Positions 36,891 through 43,850 of a stretch of DNA of 43,850 nucleotides are shown piece by piece (positions within the stretch are counted from its first letter, which is position 1; each line of letters starts with the position of its first letter). A program made the position numbers and the translations under genes. Origin of the DNA: Nitrosomonas sp. (GTDB taxonomy: Bacteria; Pseudomonadota; Gammaproteobacteria; Burkholderiales; Nitrosomonadaceae); contig NZ_JALHQJ010000017.1 of the NCBI RefSeq assembly GCF_022842015.1, positions 1 through 43,850 on the forward strand, read 5' to 3'. The notes beneath the pieces were generated by a model that worked only from the letters and a program-made list of their open reading frames with translations, did not search any database and was not told the origin of the DNA.

Positions 36891-38006
36891 TTAAATCCTC
36901 ATTGGCATTACGATGTATTTAAATATTTCATTTCCAGGTATTGTCATTAAAACACTACTATTGGCATTTTCAAAGGCGCATCGTACGGTTTCACTCGTAA
37001 CATTGTTTAATAAATCCATCAAATAGGTAATGTTCAGGCTGATGTCCACTTGGTCTTCTTGATAGTTGATTTCCAGTTCTTCTTCAGCTTCTTCCTGTTC
37101 ATTATTCTTGCAGACAATGCGTAAATTATTTTCATCGACGATTAAACGCACGCCGCGAAATTTATCACTTTGATTTGATAGAATGGAAACCCGCTGCAAA
37201 GCTTGCAAAAAGATGAGCCGATTAATTTCAAATAGTTTGTTGTTTCTAGTTGGAATAACCCGATTGTAATCCGGAAACTTTCCATCGATAACTTTAGATG
37301 TCAGAATTATATCTGAAAAAGAAAACCTGACCTTATTTTGGAAATATTCTATCTTGATCAAGTCTTCGCTGTCATTGAGTAATTTGGATAGTTCAAAGAC
37401 TGCTTTGCGCGGAAGAATAACTTCTTGCTTTTTCTGCGTCTTATCTAAACTTGTTGAAATATAAGCAAGGCGATGACCATCAGTACCAACACTGATCAGT
37501 TGCTTACCATCGATCAACAGCAAAAGTCCATTCAAATAATAGCGGATATCCTGTTGAGCTACCGCAAACTGAACCAGATATAAAAGATTCTTGAATTCTT
37601 TTTGCTTGAGTGTAATAACGCTGTCTGATTCCGGTTCTTTGGTTACTTCGGGAAAATCTTCCGCAGGAAGAATTTGCAGACTGAATGCGCTTTTACCGGA
37701 TTTAACCTGTAAGTGATCATCTTTCCGCGTTAATGTTACCTCGGTATCGGATGAAAGCGAACGCAGAATATCCTGAAGCTTTTTAGCAGAAACTGTAAAA
37801 GCAAAATCTTTTTCAAGAGAAAGGTTTTCCGCAGTCTCTGTTTTGATTTGTATTTCCAGATCAGAGGTCAAAAAAGAAGTCTTTTCTTGATTTTGTTTAA
37901 TCAGAACGTTTGATAGGATGGGTAACGTTTGTCGACGCTCTACAATGCCAGTTACAGTTTGTAGTGGTTTTAGCAGTGTGTCTCGGTTAGTTTTTATTAA
38001 AAGCAT
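36891..38006 (-). CDS. dnaN: DNA polymerase III sliding clamp (beta subunit)
   Basis: DnaN is the ring-shaped dimeric processivity clamp that tethers polymerases to DNA. The 371-residue length is slightly longer than E. coli (366). Recognisable parts are the N-terminal ERRQTLPILSNVL, TDGHRLAYIS, FPDYNRVIP and the C terminus YIVMPMRI (usually MPMRL). No clear Shine-Dalgarno precedes ATG 38006. It lies 205 bases after dnaA, and the gap contains DnaA boxes. Confidence 0.97.
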   Translation of the reverse strand: MLLIKTNRDTLLKPLQTVTGIVERRQTLPILSNVLIKQNQEKTSFLTSDLEIQIKTETAENLSLEKDFAFTVSAKKLQDILRSLSSDTEVTLTRKDDHLQVKSGKSAFSLQILPAEDFPEVTKEPESDSVITLKQKEFKNLLYLVQFAVAQQDIRYYLNGLLLLIDGKQLISVGTDGHRLAYISTSLDKTQKKQEVILPRKAVFELSKLLNDSEDLIKIEYFQNKVRFSFSDIILTSKVIDGKFPDYNRVIPTRNNKLFEINRLIFLQALQRVSILSNQSDKFRGVRLIVDENNLRIVCKNNEQEEAEEELEINYQEDQVDISLNITYLMDLLNNVTSETVRCAFENANSSVLMTIPGNEIFKYIVMPMRI

Positions 38007-38211
38007 TGCATTGTATTTTGTATTGATATAAAAATAGTAATAATTAGATAATGTCTTTAATACGTCTGTATAGTTTTTTTATTTATAATAATTTCAACAA
38101 GATAGAATCATTTTTTTGTCTGTATGATAAAGGTATGGAGACTGGATAAATTGTGGATAAAAATAGCAGATTTTTATCCTAGGCAGTTATACACAATTTG
38201 TTAAAAAGTTA
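38007..38211. other. Candidate replication origin / DnaA-binding region (dnaA-dnaN gap)
   Basis: The 205-base spacer is AT-rich, especially 38010-38130. It contains a perfect DnaA box on the minus strand (TTATCCACA, 38152-38160) and a TTATACACA box on the plus strand (38187-38195), facing each other 26 bases apart. A weaker relative is at 38143-38150. The other flank of dnaA has no room for an origin, since panC is at most about 75 bases away. Two good boxes are few for a full oriC, so a regulatory site for dnaN is the main alternative. Confidence 0.5.
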
Positions 38212-39636
38212 TCAGCCTCTTAAAATGAGTATCAAAGCGTTAAAATCCCGACTTATATGGGGATCAGAAATACGCAATTCGTTAATTTTGCGGTAGCCGT
38301 GTAATACGGTAGTATGGTCTCTGCCACCAAAAGCTTCTCCAATATCAGGTAGGCTTAGTGAAGTCAGCTCTTTAGCAATAGCCATTGCCATTTGTCTCGG
38401 CCTTGCAACGACACGTGAACGTTTTTTTGAATACATTTCAGAAACTTTAATCTTATAGTAGTCAGCAACGGTTTTTTGAATATTTTCAATTGAAATTTGA
38501 CGACTTTGTACCGCAAGCAAATCTTTTAATGCATCTTTTGCCAGATCAAGTGTTATGTCCTGATTGACAAAACGTGAGAAAGCCAACACGCGTTTCAATG
38601 CGCCTTCCAGCTCACGTACATTTGAACGAATATGTTTAGCGATAAAGAAAGCGACATTTTCATCCAATCGCATTTTTTCTATTTCAGCTTTTTTTAAAAG
38701 AATTGCGACCCGCATTTCCAGTTCAGGGGGTTCCACCGCTACGGTTAATCCCCAGCCAAAGCGCGAAACCAAACGCTCTTCCAGACCAGTAATTTCTTTG
38801 GGATAAGTGTCGCAGGTGATGATGACTTGTTTATGTGTTTCAATGAGAGCATTAAATGCGTAGAAAAATTCTTCCTGAGTGCGATTCTTTCCGCCAAAAA
38901 ATTGTACGTCATCAACTAGTAATAGGTCCAATGAATGGTAGTAAAGTTTGAACTTGTCAAAAGCTTTGTGTTGATAAGCACTGACAACATCGGAGACGTA
39001 TTTTTCTGCATGAACATAGCGAATCTTTGCACCTTTGTTGTTTTCTTGCACAAAGTTACCGATCGCTTGAATTAAATGTGTTTTCCCAAGACCTACACCG
39101 CCATAGATAAAAAGCGGGTTATAGGCAACTCCTGGAGATTCCGCCACTTGTATAGCCCCGGCTCGTGCTAATTGATTCGCTTTTCCGGTTATAAAGCTAT
39201 CAAAGGTGAAGTTGGGATTTAATCCATTAAGATTTTTTTTAGCAGGATGATGAACAGTTTTAGATTCCGGTGTAGTTTCATTAGAGCTGGGTGTGGAGTC
39301 TAATACCTGATTCAATGTATTATTTTTGGTTTTTGTTTGATCAGCAAGTTTCAGATGGAATTGAATATTTTTGTCAAAATAGGTTTTTGCCATACTTTCT
39401 ATGTGCACGATAAAGTTATCTGCGACCCATTGTGATACAAAACGATTAGGTGCGATCAGTACAACTTTATTATCACTATTTAATGCAAGATCAATTTCCA
39501 AGGGTTTGATCCAGGTGTTAAATTGTTGCGCATTGAGTTCTTTTTGAAAATGATCCAGGCAGGATAGCCAAAAAGTGTTCAGTGATTGCATCATTTTTTG
39601 TTCTTTATTTGTCTGGTTTGAAAAAATAGTCATCAT
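38212..39636 (-). CDS. dnaA: Chromosomal replication initiator DnaA
   Basis: DnaA binds oriC boxes and melts the origin. Coordinates are for the longest frame (474 residues). The likely native start is ATG 39594 or 39591 (MMQSLNTFW or MQSLNTFW), because the family N terminus begins there; neither start has a strong Shine-Dalgarno. Domains: the N-terminal DnaB-interaction domain; a poorly conserved linker (about 100-140); the AAA+ core with Walker A GGVGLGKT (179-186) and Walker [11 protein letters not shown]; and the C-terminal box-binding helix-turn-helix with [15 protein letters not shown]. panC ends only 28 bases upstream, an uncommon neighbour for dnaA. Confidence 0.97.
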   Translation of the reverse strand: MMTIFSNQTNKEQKMMQSLNTFWLSCLDHFQKELNAQQFNTWIKPLEIDLALNSDNKVVLIAPNRFVSQWVADNFIVHIESMAKTYFDKNIQFHLKLADQTKTKNNTLNQVLDSTPSSNETTPESKTVHHPAKKNLNGLNPNFTFDSFITGKANQLARAGAIQVAESPGVAYNPLFIYGGVGLGKTHLIQAIGNFVQENNKGAKIRYVHAEKYVSDVVSAYQHKAFDKFKLYYHSLDLLLVDDVQFFGGKNRTQEEFFYAFNALIETHKQVIITCDTYPKEITGLEERLVSRFGWGLTVAVEPPELEMRVAILLKKAEIEKMRLDENVAFFIAKHIRSNVRELEGALKRVLAFSRFVNQDITLDLAKDALKDLLAVQSRQISIENIQKTVADYYKIKVSEMYSKKRSRVVARPRQMAMAIAKELTSLSLPDIGEAFGGRDHTTVLHGYRKINELRISDPHISRDFNALILILRG

Positions 39637-39664
39637 GCTATGTTTGTTACAAAAAAACCTGATG

Positions 39665-40489
39665 TTAGATTTCTAGGTTATCGATCAATCGTGTGTTTTC
39701 AAGCCAAGCTGCGCCTAAAACGACTAAATCTTGATCTGATGCCTGTGCAAATAAAAGTGTATTGCGGTTATGGGTACTGATGTAATCAACTTTCCAGCCG
39801 TGTTGCTCCAGGTTGTTGACAGCATTATGCTGCAATCTCTGAAAATTCTTACAACCGGAACAAATTTCTTGTTTGATCTGCAAAAGCGATTGGTAAAGCC
39901 TGCAAGCTTCTGCATGTTGTGCTTCATTTAAATACTGATTGCGTGAGCTTAATGCTAAACCATCTGGCTCTCGAATAGTTTCACTCGCAATAATTTCTAT
40001 GGGTAAATTTAATTGTTGTACCATTTTACGCACTATATGCAACTGCTGATAATCCTTTCTGCCGAATACAGCGAGGTCAGGTTGGATAATATTGAATAAT
40101 TTCAATACAATCGTTGCAACACCACGAAAAAATCCTGGTCGAAATTCTCCTTCCAAGATATCTGCTACAGGGGGTAATGCTAACAAGAATTCTTGTGGCG
40201 TTGGGAAAAGAATTTTTTCATCAGGTGCAAAAACTATCTTGACATTTTGTGCCGACAGCGTCCTGCAATCTTCTTCGAATGTTCGAGGGTAACGTTCGAA
40301 ATCTTCATGAGGCTGAAATTGCAATCGGTTGACAAAAATACTGACAACAATGCAATCAGATAATTGATTGGCTTGATCAATCAGAGCAAGATGCCCTGCG
40401 TGTAAATTACCCATCGTTGGAACGAAAGCAATTCTTTGCTCTCGACGAAGATTTTTACGTAATTCTGAGATATCGGTAATTATTTTCAC
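39665..40489 (-). CDS. panC: Pantothenate synthetase
   Basis: PanC joins pantoate and beta-alanine with ATP to make pantothenate (vitamin B5, a CoA precursor). The 274-residue protein shows the HIGH-type loop [29 protein letters not shown] and the [10 protein letters not shown] segment. It follows panB by 14 bases. dnaA follows 28 bases later in the same direction, so read-through into dnaA is possible. Confidence 0.96.
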   Translation of the reverse strand: MKIITDISELRKNLRREQRIAFVPTMGNLHAGHLALIDQANQLSDCIVVSIFVNRLQFQPHEDFERYPRTFEEDCRTLSAQNVKIVFAPDEKILFPTPQEFLLALPPVADILEGEFRPGFFRGVATIVLKLFNIIQPDLAVFGRKDYQQLHIVRKMVQQLNLPIEIIASETIREPDGLALSSRNQYLNEAQHAEACRLYQSLLQIKQEICSGCKNFQRLQHNAVNNLEQHGWKVDYISTHNRNTLLFAQASDQDLVVLGAAWLENTRLIDNLEI

Positions 40490-40503
40490 GCGATATTATT
40501 CAG

Positions 40504-41295
40504 TTAAAATTGATGTTCAGTACTTGGAAATTGTTCGGTTTTAACTGCAGCAACATAATTTTCTACTGCCTCTTGAATATTTTGAGCATCCGCCATAAAA
40601 TCTTTTATGAAGCGTGGTTTTTTTCCTTGAAATAAACCCAACATATCGTGTAATACCAGAACTTGTCCGGAGCAATTATTGCCCGCGCCAATGCCGATGG
40701 TAGGAATGGAAAGAGTCTGGGTGATTTTTTTAGCCAGTTTCGCCGGTATGAGTTCCATTACCAGCATACTTGCACCGGATTTTTCCAGACTTTTTGCATC
40801 ATCCAACATCAACTTGGCGGATTTTTCTGAATTACCTTGTAATTTATAGCCACCCAGTTGATGAATGGATTGCGGTGTCAAACCGATATGCGCGCAAACG
40901 GGTATGCCGCGTTGGGTTAAGAACTGAATGGTATCAGTCATGATGTGACCGCCTTCGATTTTCACAATGTGCGCGCCAGCAGCGATAATTTTGCAAGCAT
41001 TGCTGAAAGCTAGCTCTGGCGATATCTGATAAGTGCCGAAGGGCATATCAGTGATAATCAGTACCTTGTCAGTGCCCTGTGCAACGCAGCGGGTGTGATA
41101 AATCATATCATCGAGCGTGACTGATAATGTGGTGTTTTCACCTTGTAAAACATTTCCCAATGAATCACCGACTAGTAGCACATCTACGCCTGAGTTTTCT
41201 AGAATGGTTGCGAAAGTTGCATCGTAACAGGTCAGAACGGCGATTTTCTCATTGTTCTCAACCATTTTTTGCAGCGTTGTGAGTGAGGTTCTCAT
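40504..41295 (-). CDS. panB: 3-methyl-2-oxobutanoate hydroxymethyltransferase
   Basis: PanB (ketopantoate hydroxymethyltransferase) transfers a one-carbon unit to 2-oxoisovalerate, the first step towards pantoate. The 263-residue TIM-barrel protein has YDATFATILENSGVDVLLVGDSLG, HIVKIEGG, CAHIGLTPQS and TIGIGAGNNCSGQVLVLHDMLG with the catalytic residues expected. It forms an operon with panC. Confidence 0.96.
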   Translation of the reverse strand: MRTSLTTLQKMVENNEKIAVLTCYDATFATILENSGVDVLLVGDSLGNVLQGENTTLSVTLDDMIYHTRCVAQGTDKVLIITDMPFGTYQISPELAFSNACKIIAAGAHIVKIEGGHIMTDTIQFLTQRGIPVCAHIGLTPQSIHQLGGYKLQGNSEKSAKLMLDDAKSLEKSGASMLVMELIPAKLAKKITQTLSIPTIGIGAGNNCSGQVLVLHDMLGLFQGKKPRFIKDFMADAQNIQEAVENYVAAVKTEQFPSTEHQF

Positions 41296-41354
41296 ACTCT
41301 ATTTCAATAGTGGCAAATAGTTTTATGACAAAATCTGATTTAGGTTATAAGATT

Positions 41355-41849
41355 TTATCCATTGATTTTTAGTAATTTTTGATCTTTACATGCAGCAAGT
41401 AATGGCGCAATGTGACCGTATCCTGGGATCTGACAATCTGGAGCAATTTCTATCAAGGGCTGTAGTACGAATGCGCGTTGGGTCATACGTGGATGCGGTA
41501 TGGTCAGCTCGCCATCCTGGTATTGCAATGTATCATACAGCAAAATATCGAGATCCAGAGTCCGTGGTGCGTTCAACGATTCACGTAAGCGACCTTGCTT
41601 ATGTTCGATAGTCAGTAACGCAGTCAGTAAATCCAATGGTGCGAGCTCAGTTTTAATCTGTGCCACTGCATTGATGAAATCAGGTTGATCCAGCCGCCCG
41701 ATCGGAGTGCTTTGATACAAAGACGAGCGTTTTATTAGTTGCGTGCCAGGAAGCTGTTCCAATTCATCAAAAGCATGTTGTACCTGAAAAACCGGAATTT
41801 CCAGATTGCTTCCTAAAGCGATAAAAGCCAATCCTTTATTTATTAGCAT
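41355..41849 (-). CDS. folK: HPPK (folate biosynthesis pyrophosphokinase)
   Basis: FolK transfers pyrophosphate from ATP to 6-hydroxymethyl-7,8-dihydropterin before dihydropteroate synthesis. The 164-residue protein has ALGSNL near the N terminus, GRLDQPDFINAVAQI, and the metal-binding PRTLDLDILLYD signature, ending with the family's HPRMTQRAFVLQPL. It sits 11 bases after pcnB, as commonly found (pcnB-folK-panB-panC). Confidence 0.96.
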   Translation of the reverse strand: MLINKGLAFIALGSNLEIPVFQVQHAFDELEQLPGTQLIKRSSLYQSTPIGRLDQPDFINAVAQIKTELAPLDLLTALLTIEHKQGRLRESLNAPRTLDLDILLYDTLQYQDGELTIPHPRMTQRAFVLQPLIEIAPDCQIPGYGHIAPLLAACKDQKLLKING

Positions 41850-41860
41850 GAAATGTACAA

Positions 41861-43246
41861 TTAAGTGCCTGAGTTGTCTATCGGGTTTTCGGAGGTGATA
41901 ACAGAATTGGACGAAGGTTTTTTATGGCTACGTTTTCTTCGCCCTTTTTTGATGGCTGTTTGCTTGGGCAGCATTTTTTCTCGTTCGGAATTATCTGCGG
42001 ATAGAAAGGCTTTCCACCATTCTCCGAACTCAATGCTGAGTTCACCGCTTTCACAGCGTAATAGCATAAAATCATAGGCGGCGCGGAAACGTGGATGTGC
42101 AAGTAAGCGGAAAGGTTTACGCCCGACACGGGCTTCGAATCGCGGTTGCATTGCCCATATTTCTTGTATTACTGCATCAAAACGGCGGGGTACCGCCAAT
42201 TTTTTATGTTGTAGCGAAAGAATATGATCCATTGCTTTAAATAAAGCGGGCAATGGTTTTTCCCCGGATGCCTGGAGTGAATTCCAGTATGCCAGCACTT
42301 CATGCCATAACAATATGGCAAAAAGGAATCCGGGTGAGACCGGTTTATTCTGTCTGACCCGTTCATCCGTATTTTTCAGTGCAATAGTGATAAAACGCTC
42401 GCCTAAGGGCTGTTCCAAGATCACATCAAGCATAGGTAAAAGGCCATGATGCAAGCCACGCGCGCGCAGTTCAACAACACAAGTCAAAGCATGCCCCGAC
42501 AATAGCAATTTTAGCATTTCATCAAACAGGCGAGACGGCGGGACATTTTGCAGTAAAGGTGCCAGATCGCCAATTGGCTTAGCGGTTTCTGTATCAATTT
42601 GCATATCTAGTTTTGCTGCTAAACGAACTGCTCGTAACAAACGCACGGGATCTTCCCGGAAACGCTGTACTGGATCGCCGATAATACGCATTTTTTTGGC
42701 TTTAATATCGTCGTAGCCGTTCAGGTAATCTAAAATTTCTTCTTTGGCGGGGTCGTAAAACAACGCGTTGACGGTAAAATCACGGCGCTTCGCGTCTTCT
42801 TCCTGACTACCAAAGACATTGTCATGCAACAAGCGGCCATGCTGGTCGATCGATTGAATCGACGCAGGACCATCATCATCCGATGACGGTCCTCGAAAAG
42901 TGGATACTTCCACGGTTTCAGAGCCGCACATTACATGTACCAGGCGAAAGCGTCGTCCTATAATGCGCGAGCGCCGAAAAATTTTGTGGATTTCTTCAGG
43001 TGTTGCATTGGTTGCAATATCGAAATCTTTCGGCACCAATCCTAATAACAAATCACGTACCGCGCCCCCGACGAGATAAGCCGAAAAACCAGCCTGTTGT
43101 AAATTGAGGGCGGTTTTTAATGCGCATGGGGTGATCTGGTGACGTTGGATTCCATGGTGTTTGCTAGAAATAATACTCAGCTTTACGAGCGATTCGGAAG
43201 CAGTTGCTTTGCGGCTGAATACCTTGCTAAGAAATTTACGGATCAT
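41861..43246 (-). CDS. pcnB: Poly(A) polymerase I
   Basis: PcnB adds 3' poly(A) tails that promote RNA decay. It is distinguished from CCA-adding enzyme by the RRSRIIGRRFRLVHV-type signature. The 461-residue protein has YLVGGAVRDLLLG, the catalytic DFDIAT, RRDFTVNALFYDP and DPVRLLRAVRLAAKL, with a basic C-terminal tail (KKGRRKRSHKK) typical of PAP I. ATG 43246 is used and its ribosome-binding site is weak; pcnB in E. coli is known for a poor non-AUG start. rnpB lies just upstream on the same strand. Confidence 0.94.
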   Translation of the reverse strand: MIRKFLSKVFSRKATASESLVKLSIISSKHHGIQRHQITPCALKTALNLQQAGFSAYLVGGAVRDLLLGLVPKDFDIATNATPEEIHKIFRRSRIIGRRFRLVHVMCGSETVEVSTFRGPSSDDDGPASIQSIDQHGRLLHDNVFGSQEEDAKRRDFTVNALFYDPAKEEILDYLNGYDDIKAKKMRIIGDPVQRFREDPVRLLRAVRLAAKLDMQIDTETAKPIGDLAPLLQNVPPSRLFDEMLKLLLSGHALTCVVELRARGLHHGLLPMLDVILEQPLGERFITIALKNTDERVRQNKPVSPGFLFAILLWHEVLAYWNSLQASGEKPLPALFKAMDHILSLQHKKLAVPRRFDAVIQEIWAMQPRFEARVGRKPFRLLAHPRFRAAYDFMLLRCESGELSIEFGEWWKAFLSADNSEREKMLPKQTAIKKGRRKRSHKKPSSNSVITSENPIDNSGT

Positions 43247-43334
43247 TGCGATGATTGAAAGTATTCAATGCTAATTTATTAAGTTAACGAATAACCGTTT
43301 TGTATGACGTGTGGCATCATATCAAGCATGTAAA

Positions 43335-43640
43335 ATTGATGAAGCTGGCCGATAAGCCGGGTTCTGTCGTGGACAGTCATTCCTCTAGTTGCACAGTTAC
43401 CTGTGCACTCAAGCAACCTACCCGCAGGCTCCGCGAGCCACATCATTGCCTGCCTATTTGGTCTTGCTCCGGATGGAGGTTGCCGCGTTTCACCGTAACT
43501 GAATACGCTCGTCTCTGTGGCCCTGTTCCTCACCTCGCGGTGGACGGCCGTTAGCCGTCATCCTGCTCTGTGGAGCCCGGACTTTCCTCCCCCTTGAGTT
43601 CAAAAGAAGAACACAAAGCGGCGACTGTCTGTCCAGCTTC
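43335..43640 (-). ncRNA. rnpB: RNase P RNA, bacterial type A
   Basis: RnpB is the catalytic RNA that removes 5' leaders from pre-tRNAs. Read on the minus strand it begins GAAGCTGGACAGACAGTCGC and contains the conserved GAGGAAAGTCCGGGCTCC element (P4-side CR-I). Further on are CACCGCGAGGTGAGGAACA-like stretches, CCGGAGCAAGACCAAATAGG, GGTAGGTTGCTTGAG and the 3' part ACGACAGAACCCGGCTTATCGG. The ends pair: GAAGCUGG (43633-43640) with CCAGCUUC (43341-43348) forms P1. The length of about 306 is somewhat short for a betaproteobacterial RNase P RNA. The exact 3' end is estimated by alignment to E. coli M1 RNA. Confidence 0.96.
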
Positions 43641-43647
43641 GTCGACT

Positions 43648-43653
43648 ATTCTA
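43648..43653 (-). promoter_or_regulatory. Candidate -10 element of rnpB
   Basis: On the minus strand TAGAAT lies seven bases before the predicted RNA 5' end (43640), the expected distance. The -35 region is weak (CAACCG at 17-base spacing). Beyond this, 43654-43850 holds no recognisable gene. Confidence 0.5.
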
Positions 43654-43850
43654 TCATTTGCAAAAATGATCGGTTGGAGAAATAATTTATCAGTGACTGT
43701 TGTGCTTGTCTTCAAAATCACCTGATTTGATATTTACTGCAAAGCATGCTTCCATGTTCAACTTAATTTGTTTTTCCAGTAGATTGTTACTCTCCTATCA
43801 CAACCGATTACATTTATGCTATTGAAATCCTTACTCAGTTTAAAACTGTT

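Noticed and set aside
43279-43554. Reading frames on both strands at the right edge (84 codons each)
   Set aside because: Both lie across the rnpB RNA, whose conserved structure explains the sequence.

Overview
The window reads as a contiguous piece of a Gram-negative, probably betaproteobacterial chromosome of moderate-to-low GC. Gene content and protein style suggest Nitrosomonadaceae (Nitrosomonas-like); this is my recognition, not a search result. Signs are RapA, BamA/Skp, RseP, SlyD, DsbD, an Fnr with intact iron-sulfur cysteines, several small monohaem cytochromes and cupredoxins, and an A-type RNase P RNA. Nearly all genes are full-length housekeeping genes. I see no phage, insertion sequence, CRISPR array, tRNA or rRNA.

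Layout. 1-365: nothing convincing. 366-4253 (minus): rapA and a DUF2490-type outer-membrane protein. 4254-4898: a 645-base intergenic region rich in dyads and 11-bp direct repeats, leading to a small cytochrome c lipoprotein. 5282-7642: a HemN-like protein that lacks the first radical-SAM cysteine, divergent from an fnr gene with a perfect Fnr box in front of it. 7899-19869 (plus): the classic run rpsB-tsf-pyrH-frr-uppS-cdsA-dxr-rseP-bamA-skp-fabZ-rnhB, then slyD. The lipid A genes lpxD, lpxA and lpxB, normally interleaved around fabZ, are absent here without remnants. 19897-22497 (minus): mutS. 22871-24827: a secreted coiled-coil protein facing a cupredoxin-DUF411-cytochrome c operon. 24989-27144: ttcA, a DUF2784 membrane protein, a BON-domain lipoprotein and a gene-free stretch. 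27145-30063 (minus): the cutA-dsbD-tlpA redox operon. 30209-33305: a tiny membrane protein, an ornithine-cyclodeaminase family gene and typA. 33351-34325: a lipoprotein of the endonuclease/exonuclease/phosphatase fold. 34395-43640 (minus): read in transcription order, rnpB-pcnB-folK-panB-panC-dnaA-dnaN-gyrB.

How the genes work together. The rpsB-rnhB block links translation (S2, EF-Ts, RRF), nucleotide supply (PyrH), isoprenoid and phospholipid precursors (UppS, CdsA, Dxr) and envelope biogenesis (RseP, BamA, Skp, FabZ). The dnaA-dnaN-gyrB block marks the replication-initiation region. panC lies directly upstream of dnaA, and the only clear DnaA boxes are in the 205-bp dnaA-dnaN gap, which is the best local oriC candidate. 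The periplasmic genes (cupredoxin, DUF411, cytochromes, DsbD, TlpA, CutA) fit an organism with heavy copper and c-haem traffic, as expected for an ammonia oxidiser.

I did not find an obviously new multi-gene system. The items most worth a second look are the cysteine-deficient HemN paralogue beside fnr with its start codon inside a hairpin, the missing lpx genes, the unusual origin layout, and the regulatory repeats at 4313-4556.
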